This document shows positions 1 through 6,518 of a DNA stretch of 6,518 bases, in pieces. A model generated the notes under the pieces. The model saw nothing but the letters and a program-made list of their open reading frames with translations. It was not told the DNA's origin and did not search any database. Origin of the DNA: Bacteroidales bacterium (GTDB lineage: Bacteria > Bacteroidota > Bacteroidia > Bacteroidales > DTU049); contig JASEGF010000051.1 of the NCBI GenBank assembly GCA_030017935.1, positions 4,892 to 11,409 on the forward strand, in the 5' to 3' direction. Both the position numbers and the translations under genes were made by a program. Each line of letters begins with the position of its first letter. Within the stretch, counting starts at the first letter, position 1.

Positions 1-2604
1 ATAAACTTCTGCATTATCTACATCATTTTTACAATACAAATAGCAGTAAAAAGCTAGTTGAAAAGCATATTCCATATTAGCATTTTGTTCAAAAAGATTA
101 TTAACAACCGTATAGTTTACCCCTTTTTCGCCGCCAGTTTTGAAATCTATTATATATACACCTTTATCATTTTTGATTATCAAATCTATAGTGCCTTTTA
201 ATAGTACATTATTTAATGGGGAAATTACTGTTCCCTCTATTTCTAAAATAGTAGCGGGAAAATGAGATGTTGGAGGATTTATTTCTACATCAAAAAATTT
301 ATTTAGCATACTTTTTAATTGATGTTTTAGCAGTAGCACTTTTATACTATCATTATTAGGTATTAAAGTATTACATACGGTATCTATATTATTTTTGATG
401 TTTTGCAATATTGTAATATCCACCATTTTATTTTTATAATTAATAAATAAATTATTTAAAGCTTGATGTATCAGTGTTCCTAATTCTCTTTCTAGTGCTT
501 CCTCGGGAAATAAATCATTATCAGTTAAATTTTCTATGTATTTGAAATAGAATTTTCGTGGGCATTGTATATAAGCACTGATGGCATTACGAGCTAATTT
601 ATTGTTATTCAGATAGTCATTTACTTTATTTTTAGCATCACTACTTACTGTATGAGTAGTTATTTGTGATGAATTACCGATTTTTTCTGTAAAATTTTTA
701 ATTTTTATGCCGCGATATTTTAATTGCAATAAATAAGGACTATAATCGCTCTCCTCATCAGCAATGAACATAGATGAAAGTAGATGAATATCTCGACTAC
801 GCTGTAGTAGTCTATAAATATGAAATGCATCTATGCCCTCGCGCCAGTCTTGAGTAGGTAAATTAAAATGTTTCCTAAAATGATATGGGATAAAAGTAGG
901 TATGTATTTGTCGCCAGGAACTATTTTATTATTCAGTGAAAGAATTATTACCTTTTCGAAATCTAAAAGACGACTCTCCATCAGTCCCATAACTTGAATA
1001 TTATCCAATGGTTCGCCTATGAGGTCTATTTTTATCTCTCTTAATATTTCGGTTATCAGTGATATTAGAAATTTAATATTTATAATTGCTATGTTGTATT
1101 GAGCAAGTAGATCATTAATTTCTTGTAATTGAGTATATAATTGCCTTATAGCTTCTAACTCCAATATAAGCATAGAACTCTTTTCTTCTGAATTTATTAA
1201 ATTTTCCTCTAAATATGATAACAACTCCAATAAATGATTTATAAAATCTGACCTATCCTTAGCATTAATAATAGATAGCAATTTATCAATCAATGGATCA
1301 TTAGCAGTATTAATATTAATTATTTCAATAAAATCATTGATTTCTTGAGCATTAGAATTATTAGTTTTTTGGGGATCTAAATAATCATTAATTATCTTTT
1401 GTACATTAGCATTTTTATAGATTAATGGATGATATATTAGCTCCAACCATTTCTGTTTAGATATTAAAGTTTTACTTTTGTTTTTTCTAATATTATTGTA
1501 TAAATCAAAAATTTGCATAATTAGAGTGTAAGCATTAGTATTTTTAATAGAATAATTCATTGTTATATTCACAGACTCGATATCATCGGGCAGAGAAGTA
1601 AGTACCACAGGTAGCAGACTATCATCGGGCAAAATAATGGCTTGATATTGATCTGGTGAGTTAGTGAGTATAGAAGTGGCATATTTAGCCATCTCCACCT
1701 CATTAGTGAAAGAGCAAATTTCTATTTTATCTTTTACATTTGTTAGATCTTCGCCTAGATTATTCGTTTTAACGTCAAAATCATAGGGCATAGGAAAATC
1801 TTTAATAAATTTACTCAATTGCTTACCTGCACTATAAAGGTTATTATTTACATATTCATCATCATATTCCCAGATAAAATGTATATCTTTTTCTTGTTTT
1901 AAGTCATTTTTTAATTTATAAAATAATTTATACTCTGCTTGTGTAATAAAATTAAACCCTACAAAGTAAAAGATTTTTGAATTGATATTTTTTAAATTAT
2001 ATATTTCATTTTCTACGAAATGTCTAATTTGTAATCCTTCATAAGCTAAATTATTTGCAATTAATGATTCTTTAAATTGTTTGTATAAATCATATAATTT
2101 ATTCCAAATATCTAAATATGAATTTTCACTATAAGGTTCATTAAAATCCTCAATTAATTTATCAAAATATTTTTTTAATTCTGGGTCTAAATCTAAATTA
2201 AAAAGACTTTTTATTTCATTTTCATCTTTAATATTAATAAATAGTTTACTAGCATCTACTAGAGCATTGTCTATGTCATTAAAATCTTTAAGTAGTATAT
2301 CACCTAGGAAATAAAAATCTTCAAAAGTTTGGTTAACATTATTAGGATAAATTTTTTTAAAAGAATCATACAATTTAAAAATGGAGACTACATCTTCTAT
2401 TTTAGTAAGTGATGAGTTGTCGTCAATCCAATCTCGCAGAGATACTACTTCTGGCAGGAAAGTTGTTTTTTTAGTAAGTTTAGCTATTTCTTGTTTTAGA
2501 AATATACAGGAGCGACGATTTGGCATCAATATAGTAAGATCCTTTAGATTATCTCCATGTTTTTGGTAAATATATTCTGCTACTTCTTGCAAAAATGATT
2601 TCAT
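1..2604 (-). CDS. addB: AddB-like subunit of an AddAB-type helicase-nuclease, PD-(D/E)XK nuclease family (C-terminus cut off by window edge)
   Basis: Reading from ATG at 2604, the frame stays open to position 1 and gives 868 residues; the stop lies outside the window. The N-terminus (MKSFLQEVAEYIY) leads into ILMPNRRS (P28, N29, R30, R31). This replaces the Walker A loop, so this subunit probably does not hydrolyse ATP, as is usual for Bacteroidota-type AddB. A helicase-like core continues with VMGLMESRLLDFEKVIIL (about 538-555) and YRLLQRSRDIHLL (about 596-608), relics of helicase motifs V and VI. The nuclease region has SAYIQCPRKF (C681), GTLIH (H713), GTIDLII (D807), DFKTG (D820, K822) and QLAFY (Q849). 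D807, D820 and K822 are the expected metal-binding and catalytic residues, so the nuclease looks intact. C681 sits where AddB has the first Fe-S cysteine; the remaining cysteines would lie beyond the edge, so a cluster cannot be judged. The gene starts 27 bases after addA, with an A-rich leader and no Shine-Dalgarno. The role, processing of double-strand ends with AddA, is inferred from family and neighbour. Confidence 0.88.
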   Translation of the reverse strand, partial: MKSFLQEVAEYIYQKHGDNLKDLTILMPNRRSCIFLKQEIAKLTKKTTFLPEVVSLRDWIDDNSSLTKIEDVVSIFKLYDSFKKIYPNNVNQTFEDFYFLGDILLKDFNDIDNALVDASKLFINIKDENEIKSLFNLDLDPELKKYFDKLIEDFNEPYSENSYLDIWNKLYDLYKQFKESLIANNLAYEGLQIRHFVENEIYNLKNINSKIFYFVGFNFITQAEYKLFYKLKNDLKQEKDIHFIWEYDDEYVNNNLYSAGKQLSKFIKDFPMPYDFDVKTNNLGEDLTNVKDKIEICSFTNEVEMAKYATSILTNSPDQYQAIILPDDSLLPVVLTSLPDDIESVNITMNYSIKNTNAYTLIMQIFDLYNNIRKNKSKTLISKQKWLELIYHPLIYKNANVQKIINDYLDPQKTNNSNAQEINDFIEIININTANDPLIDKLLSIINAKDRSDFINHLLELLSYLEENLINSEEKSSMLILELEAIRQLYTQLQEINDLLAQYNIAIINIKFLISLITEILREIKIDLIGEPLDNIQVMGLMESRLLDFEKVIILSLNNKIVPGDKYIPTFIPYHFRKHFNLPTQDWREGIDAFHIYRLLQRSRDIHLLSSMFIADEESDYSPYLLQLKYRGIKIKNFTEKIGNSSQITTHTVSSDAKNKVNDYLNNNKLARNAISAYIQCPRKFYFKYIENLTDNDLFPEEALERELGTLIHQALNNLFINYKNKMVDITILQNIKNNIDTVCNTLIPNNDSIKVLLLKHQLKSMLNKFFDVEINPPTSHFPATILEIEGTVISPLNNVLLKGTIDLIIKNDKGVYIIDFKTGGEKGVNYTVVNNLFEQNANMEYAFQLAFYCYLYCKNDVDNAEVY

Positions 2605-2631
2605 ATTTTTTTTAGTTTTTTTAATTAAAAA

Positions 2632-5600
2632 TTATATTTCTACGTTAAGCAATTCAATATTGTCGATATTCAGCAAATATCCTTCGATATCTTTATCAAA
2701 AATTTGATGTAGAATTTCAATGTAATTTTTCACTTGTTTTTTATAACCTTCTAAATTTGTTTCGCCCGTTTTGAAATCTACAACAATGATTTTATCGGGA
2801 TGAATAAATATTTTATCTGGTCTAAACATTTTAGTATCATTAGCTAAATCTCGCTCACTAACAATCTCTTGTGCCTTAGTAAACCAATTTTTTACTTCTG
2901 GTTTAGTTGCAAAAATAGTTCTGATATTTTTTTTAATTTTGTCAATATCATCAGTAGTTTTGTGATGTTTTTTTAATATTTTATCAGCATTTTTCTCCCA
3001 ATTATCTATGTCGTCTATCACTCTGAGAATATCATGTATCAATACGCCATGAGCAATTTTTTCTTTAGTAGATAAACTATAATTTTCCTTTATTTTTATT
3101 TCTATACCTACATTTTCTTTTGATGTCCAGTGGAAATTTTCAATAGATCCATCGGTAGCATCGGTAGTATTGTTTACTAAATTTCCAATTTCATAAATAT
3201 CATAATTTTCATTATAATCTTTTGATTTATAAGTGCTAATTACCCCTAGCCCATCTATTTTAAAATTATTATTTATACATTTCAGAATTTCCTTGCCTAT
3301 ATTTTGATTTTCAATATTAGCAATGAGCACTTTTTTTGCACGAGTCAGAGCTACATAGAGCAGATTGAGATCATCTACAAATTTTTTTGATTTTTCCATG
3401 TAATATTCATCTGCGAAATGAGTATTTACAAGATCACTACTTGCTTTTAATAAAAATGCAGGAATATTTGAATTACATAAATTAGGTTTTTTAAACCATA
3501 AAAAATCGGATTTATTACCTGTCCAATTGACAAAAGGCACTATCACAGCGTCATATTCTAACCCTTTAGATTTATGAATAGTAGAAATATGAACTCCATT
3601 TTTTTCATCAGTTATCTTCAATGACTGTTTCACTCCATTATTCAGGAACCAATTAATAAACATCACCTCATTATTATTGTGCTCTCGCTGATAATTTTTT
3701 ATTAATTGTAGGAAATGCATGCAAAAGACTTTTTCTTTATCATCTAATCCATTATAAATAATGTTTACCAAATGCTCAGCTTTGAAATATAAGTTTTGAG
3801 AAATGAAATTAATATTTTTAGATAAATCATTCATCAAATCATCATAATTTTTTGATTTTGATGTTTTTATAAAATCATAGAAAGCCTCCGACATATAGCT
3901 AGCATAAGTAGAGTTATTCTGTAATTTATAAAGGGTGAAAACTATCCATAGCACAGCATCAGAATTAGCAAAACTAATACTCTCATCAGAAATAATTTTG
4001 AAATCAGAATCATTATTAGGTGGTTTTTCTAACAAATATTTGAATATTCCTATGGCTTCTTTATTGGTTCTGACGAGAATACCAATGTTTTTGTAGCCAT
4101 TTTTATACAATTTATCTACATTATCTTTTACTAATTCTAGTACTTCTTTATCTTCTTCATTTTTTGTAGGTTCTGATACATCATCTGTGGCTAAATTTTC
4201 TTCATTTGTCGCAATATTTTTATTTTTATTATCTTTTTCTTTTGCAACATAAAGTTTCACATAGCCTTCGAAATTATTAAATTGAGCTTTTTTGGTGTCA
4301 GGTATTACTTGCTCTACATTTCTATTCTTATCAGGATCTATGTATATTTCTTTAATGTAATTGATCTTAGCATGGTATCTTGGCTCATCAATATTTTCAT
4401 TTTTTTCCATAAATAAATCAGTTAACCCTAAAAGTTCACTAAAAAGAGCATTATTAAATTTCACAATATTGGGATATGAACGCCAATTTTCTTTAAGATT
4501 TTCTCTTGAAATAAAATTAGGAAAGTCAGTATCAATGGTATCTTTCATAATTTCCCAGTCTCCATTACGCCAACGATAGATAGCTTGCTTGATATCACCT
4601 ACTAGTAAAACATTATCAGATTGAGTTTGGCTGAGGCTTTCATTAATTAATGGTTTTAGAATTTCATATTGCACATGAGAGGTATCTTGGAATTCATCTA
4701 TTAGAAAATATTCATAATATACACCAAGTTTTTCATAGATAAAAATATAATTATTTTCGATAAACCTTCTTAGCATTTTCCCAATATCAGACAAAAGCAA
4801 GATATTATTTGTTTTTTTGTAATTATCTAAACTTTTCAAAATATCGCTTAGCAGAGCTATATTGTAGATTTGATTAGAAATGATGCGTGCAGTCTCATAA
4901 TTTTTCCCTTCATTATTTATTAAATCATTATAAGAAATTAATAAATCTTTTATTGTTTGTAAATCATTATTTTGTAAAGTAATCGTATTACTATTACTAA
5001 AAATTTTACCATTTAACCCATCATAAAAATAACTATTAGGTAAAAGTTTTTTTATTTCATAACCTTTTTTAAATTTTTCAATTTTTGAACCTAAAAAAGA
5101 AGCGGGACCTTTTGATTGTTGATAAAAATTATTTTGAGTTATATTATTCCTTTGACAAATTTTATTAAATTCATTATTTATTTCTTTTGCTTTAACTAAA
5201 AAAACATCCATTATATCATTTAAACATTTAATTATACCTTTAAAATCATCATCAGTCAATTTATTAATAAAATCATCCTCATACTCATAGAAAAATTCTT
5301 TATTAATTTCTCTAATTAGATCTAGGAGCATATTATTGTAATTAAAAGATTTATCTTGTCTAAGTTTATCCTCTATAAATCTAATAAGCCAACTAAAGGA
5401 TTGATTATTTTCTTGCAGATTTACAATGAAATCATCTACTGCCTCTCCGTAGATATCATCATTTTTCACAATTAATTCATAATTATACCTGACACCTATC
5501 TCGTAGAGAGCGCCTCTAAATAGCCTTTGCAAAAAACTATCAATGGTAGATACAGAAAAGTCCTGATAATTGTGCAGGATATTATATAAAACATTTTTAG

Positions 5601-5889
5601 CAGCATCAACTATAGCAGCATCAGAGAGTTGATTTATATGATTACCATTAATTTTGCCGTCCGTAGCGAAAGTTTTAAATTCATTTAAAGATTTTGGGTC
5701 TTTATTAGCTAGGGAATACAATCTATCTAGTATTCTCAGTTTCATCTCATTCACAGCGGCATTAGTGAATGTGATGGCGAGTATTTTTTTAAATTTATCG
5801 GGACTTTCTAATGCTAATTTAACGTAAAACATAGACAATTGATATGTTTTACCACTACCAGCTGAGGCTTCTAATACTTTAATGGACAT
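2632..5889 (-). CDS. addA: AddA-like UvrD/RecB-family helicase with C-terminal PD-(D/E)XK nuclease
   Basis: This complete gene encodes 1085 residues. I start it at ATG 5889 (MSIKVLEASAGSGKT), because family members begin a few residues before the Walker A loop. The longer reading would need a TTG at 5937 and adds 16 residues lying within the candidate promoter. Superfamily 1 helicase motifs appear in order: Walker A ASAGSGKT (K14, T15), motif Ia AITFTNAAVNEM (about 38-49), Walker B LIDEFQDTS (D398, E399), motif III GDIKQAIYRWR (from G431), motif IV NWRSYP (R470), motif V HISTIHKSKGLEYD (H772 to G776) and motif VI LLYVALTRAKK (R850). The C-terminal RecB-type nuclease has GVLIH (H952), RPDKI (D1025), VVDFKTG (D1038, K1040) and QVKNY (Q1052, Y1056). 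Both ATPase and nuclease therefore look functional. The family unwinds and cuts DNA from double-strand ends in the cytoplasm, feeding RecA. Length is typical for Bacteroidota homologues. An Asn/Glu/Asp-rich stretch at about 549-583 looks like a flexible linker. AddA is preferred over RecB because the adjacent gene is AddB-like with its own nuclease and no recC or recD is visible. Confidence 0.93.
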   Translation of the reverse strand: MSIKVLEASAGSGKTYQLSMFYVKLALESPDKFKKILAITFTNAAVNEMKLRILDRLYSLANKDPKSLNEFKTFATDGKINGNHINQLSDAAIVDAAKNVLYNILHNYQDFSVSTIDSFLQRLFRGALYEIGVRYNYELIVKNDDIYGEAVDDFIVNLQENNQSFSWLIRFIEDKLRQDKSFNYNNMLLDLIREINKEFFYEYEDDFINKLTDDDFKGIIKCLNDIMDVFLVKAKEINNEFNKICQRNNITQNNFYQQSKGPASFLGSKIEKFKKGYEIKKLLPNSYFYDGLNGKIFSNSNTITLQNNDLQTIKDLLISYNDLINNEGKNYETARIISNQIYNIALLSDILKSLDNYKKTNNILLLSDIGKMLRRFIENNYIFIYEKLGVYYEYFLIDEFQDTSHVQYEILKPLINESLSQTQSDNVLLVGDIKQAIYRWRNGDWEIMKDTIDTDFPNFISRENLKENWRSYPNIVKFNNALFSELLGLTDLFMEKNENIDEPRYHAKINYIKEIYIDPDKNRNVEQVIPDTKKAQFNNFEGYVKLYVAKEKDNKNKNIATNEENLATDDVSEPTKNEEDKEVLELVKDNVDKLYKNGYKNIGILVRTNKEAIGIFKYLLEKPPNNDSDFKIISDESISFANSDAVLWIVFTLYKLQNNSTYASYMSEAFYDFIKTSKSKNYDDLMNDLSKNINFISQNLYFKAEHLVNIIYNGLDDKEKVFCMHFLQLIKNYQREHNNNEVMFINWFLNNGVKQSLKITDEKNGVHISTIHKSKGLEYDAVIVPFVNWTGNKSDFLWFKKPNLCNSNIPAFLLKASSDLVNTHFADEYYMEKSKKFVDDLNLLYVALTRAKKVLIANIENQNIGKEILKCINNNFKIDGLGVISTYKSKDYNENYDIYEIGNLVNNTTDATDGSIENFHWTSKENVGIEIKIKENYSLSTKEKIAHGVLIHDILRVIDDIDNWEKNADKILKKHHKTTDDIDKIKKNIRTIFATKPEVKNWFTKAQEIVSERDLANDTKMFRPDKIFIHPDKIIVVDFKTGETNLEGYKKQVKNYIEILHQIFDKDIEGYLLNIDNIELLNVEI

Positions 5890-5906
5890 GTATTGTATGT
5901 TTTTTG

Positions 5907-5938
5907 TAAAAATAAGGAAATAAATTTCAATAAACAAA
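5907..5938 (-). promoter_or_regulatory. candidate Bacteroidota-type promoter for addA-addB
   Basis: On the minus strand, TTTG (5938-5935) is followed after 20 bases by TATTTTTA (5914-5907). The Bacteroidota housekeeping consensus is TTTG, about 19-21 bases, then TAnnTTTG; the second box matches seven of eight positions. Transcription would start near 5900, leaving a leader of about ten bases before ATG 5889. Such A/T-rich sequence yields matches by chance, so this is a candidate only. It supports the ATG at 5889 rather than the TTG at 5937. Confidence 0.35.
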
Positions 5939-5948
5939 TAAATTTGTT
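5933..5948. repeat. perfect 7-bp palindrome overlapping the addA promoter candidate
   Basis: AACAAAT, a two-base AA spacer and ATTTGTT form a perfect inverted repeat. An outer, one-bulge pair (TAAATTTCAA at 5921-5930 with TTGAATTTA at 5947-5955) partly encloses it. It covers the candidate -33 box, so it could be an operator, but such short A/T palindromes are common in this base composition. Confidence 0.4.
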
Positions 5949-5952
5949 GAAT

Positions 5953-5986
5953 TTACTTTTCTTTGTCAGCCACACAAAGAAAGTAA
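5953..5986. repeat. 13-bp hairpin with 7-base loop upstream of addA
   Basis: The left arm TTACTTTTCTTTGT (5953-5966) pairs with the right arm ACAAAGAAAGTAA (5974-5986) over 13 pairs with one bulged T. The loop is CAGCCAC. Neither strand has a T-run directly after the stem, so an ordinary intrinsic terminator is not supported. From general knowledge, hairpins reading TTACTTT...AAAGTAAC are scattered between genes in many bacterial genomes, so this is probably a dispersed palindromic element. It lies between the tandem array and the addA promoter candidate. Confidence 0.7.
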
Positions 5987-5998
5987 CAAAAGGTAGGA

Positions 5999-6299
5999 AG
6001 TAGTAGAAAGTAGCGAGGAGAAAGTAGCGAGTATATAGGAGAAAGTAGTGAGTATGTAGTAGATAGTAGCGAGTATATAGTAGAAAGTAGCGAAGATAAA
6101 GTAGCGAGTATATAGGAGATAGTAGTGAGTATGTAGTAGATAGTAGCGAGTATATAGTAGAAAGTAGCGAGGATAAAGTAGCGAGTATATAGGAAGTAGT
6201 TAGAATATAGTAGATAGTAGCGAGGATATAGTAGATAGTAGCGAGGATATAGGAGATATGAGAAAGTATATAGGAGATAGGAGAAAGTATATAGGAGAA
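5999..6299. repeat. tandem array of 7-base modules organised as 21-base units
   Basis: From 6009 to 6299 the sequence divides into 42 seven-base modules, nearly all beginning with AG, with a single 3-base loss at 6194/6195. Three modules make the main 21-base unit: AGTAGCG or AGTAGTG, then AGTATAT or AGGATAT, then AGTAGAA, AGGAGAT or similar. Units start at 6023, 6044, 6065, 6100, 6121, 6142, 6195, 6216, 6237, 6258 and 6279. Two-module units of 14 bases start at 6009, 6086 and 6163, and a clipped 18-base unit starts at 6177. Positions 5999-6008 are a degenerate edge. The plus strand is purine-rich, with only ten C residues in 6009-6299, each inside a GCG. There is no dyad symmetry and no spacer of the CRISPR kind. 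The function is unknown. Confidence 0.95.
6023..6176. repeat. 77-base higher-order duplication inside the array
   Basis: The block 6023-6099 (units of 21, 21, 21 and 14 bases) is repeated directly at 6100-6176. The copies agree at 75 of 77 positions; the differences are A6043/T6120 and A6094/G6171. The array has therefore grown by recent duplication of a multi-unit block as well as by single modules. The 14-base unit just before (6009-6022) looks like the end of an older copy, and 6177-6215 like a decayed start of a further one. Confidence 0.92.
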
Positions 6300-6330
6300 A
6301 GCTAATGTTCATACTTCTTTCTTTCTCATT

Positions 6331-6371
6331 GTCTGAAACATGATTTGTGGGATTAAAGGATTTTGGGATAA
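6331..6371. repeat. degenerate GATT/GGATT periodic repeat
   Basis: After GTCTGAAACATGATTTG the sequence cycles through GGATT, GGATT and GGATA about every 8-9 bases (near 6350, 6358 and 6366). From general knowledge, elements of the form TCTGAA...GATT...GGATT...GGATT recur between genes in many Bacteroidota and other genomes. This looks like a partial, decayed copy. The family assignment is from memory and not verified. Confidence 0.45.
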
Positions 6372-6435
6372 TCATATGGTAATCTGCGGTTCTGACTTTT
6401 TAAGGGCTAAAGCTCATCCATCTCTCTATGATAAT

Positions 6436-6464
6436 AGTAGCGAGTATATAGGAGAAAGTAGTGA
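6436..6464. repeat. isolated copy of the array unit
   Basis: These 29 bases are identical to 6023-6051 in the array: a full 21-base unit (modules AGTAGCG, AGTATAT, AGGAGAA) plus AGTAGTGA of the next. It is in the same orientation, 136 bases beyond the array's end, with unrelated sequence between. It suggests that the unit can occur separately, as a dispersed sequence. Confidence 0.9.
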
Positions 6465-6479
6465 TACCAAGTTGCGTTC

Positions 6480-6494
6480 TAATATGTAATATTA
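6480..6494. repeat. short AT palindrome
   Basis: TAATAT and ATATTA flank the three bases GTA as a perfect 6-bp inverted repeat. Four bases on, at 6498-6506, the minus strand reads TTTTCCACA, which fits the loose DnaA-box pattern TTWTNCACA. Both are short enough to arise by chance. Confidence 0.3.
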
Positions 6495-6518
6495 AGGTGT
6501 GGAAAATTTGTTAATGAT

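Larger units (their letters stand above)
5939..6518. other. 580-base region without a convincing gene
   Basis: This stretch upstream of addA holds the hairpin, the module array, the GGATT-type repeat, the isolated unit and the AT palindrome. No open frame in it resembles a known protein. The 140-residue minus-strand frame at 6375-5953 runs through the array and is a by-product of its stop-free sequence. A 49-codon plus-strand frame at 6340-6489 is also partly made of repeat. No tRNA, rRNA or known riboswitch was recognised. Confidence 0.75.

Noticed and set aside
2381..2569. 62-residue plus-strand open frame
   Set aside because: It lies antisense to the well-supported N-terminal part of the AddB-like gene and resembles no known protein.
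4361..4579. 72-residue plus-strand open frame
   Set aside because: It is antisense to helicase motifs III and IV of the AddA-like gene, where codon constraint on the minus strand explains the open frame.
5890..5937. N-terminal extension of AddA from a TTG at 5937
   Set aside because: The added 16 residues are not expected in the family, overlap the candidate promoter, and need a rarer start codon. ATG 5889 places the Walker A loop at residues 8-15, as usual.
5953..5986. Rho-independent terminator
   Set aside because: The stem is strong, but no run of T follows it on either strand and the stem is A/T-rich near its base.
5999..6299. CRISPR array
   Set aside because: Units are directly adjacent with no unique spacers, have no dyad symmetry and vary in length by whole 7-base modules. 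No cas gene is present.
5953..6375. 140-residue minus-strand open frame, Leu/Tyr-rich
   Set aside because: It runs through the tandem array, which lacks stops in all three minus-strand frames. The encoded heptapeptide changes as 14-base units shift the phase, so reading frame is not preserved. The ends lie in other repeats (GGATT-type and hairpin).
6400..6415. REP-like hairpin around AGGGCTAAAGCTC
   Set aside because: The possible stem is only four or five pairs with a wobble, too weak to call.

Overview
The window is very AT-rich (by eye roughly a quarter to 30 percent G+C). Two adjacent minus-strand genes fill about 90 percent of it, followed by a gene-poor stretch packed with repeats. The proteins resemble the AddA/AddB-type recombination nucleases of Bacteroidota. 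Translation starts without a Shine-Dalgarno sequence, A-rich leaders and a candidate TTTG/TAnnTTTG-type promoter fit the same phylum. No marker gene allows a finer placement.

Layout, read along the minus strand from right to left. Positions 6518-5938 are intergenic. This stretch holds an AT-rich end with a small palindrome, an isolated 29-base copy of a repeat, a degenerate GGATT-type repeat, a tandem array of about 290 bases built from 7-base modules, and a strong 13-bp hairpin. Next come a candidate promoter and the complete addA-like gene (5889-2632, 1085 residues). After a 27-base gap lies the addB-like gene (2604 to the window edge). Its first 868 residues are present and its C-terminus is cut off at position 1.

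The two proteins should form one AddAB-type (RecBCD-equivalent) helicase-nuclease that resects double-strand breaks for RecA loading. The AddA-like subunit has a full set of UvrD/Rep superfamily 1 helicase motifs and a C-terminal PD-(D/E)XK nuclease. The AddB-like subunit has no Walker A motif but has its own PD-(D/E)XK nuclease. Two nuclease sites, one per subunit, are the hallmark that separates AddAB from RecBCD. The spacing suggests one transcript, addA then addB.

The least ordinary part is the repeat cluster. The array is 42 consecutive 7-base modules (one with a 3-base loss), arranged as 21-base units and as a near-identical 77-base duplication. Another unit lies alone 136 bases away, so the sequence is probably a dispersed family. 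The array has no stop codon in any minus-strand frame, so the long Leu/Tyr-rich open frame there is best read as an artefact. I found no convincing undescribed gene system. The repeat family is the item most worth following up.
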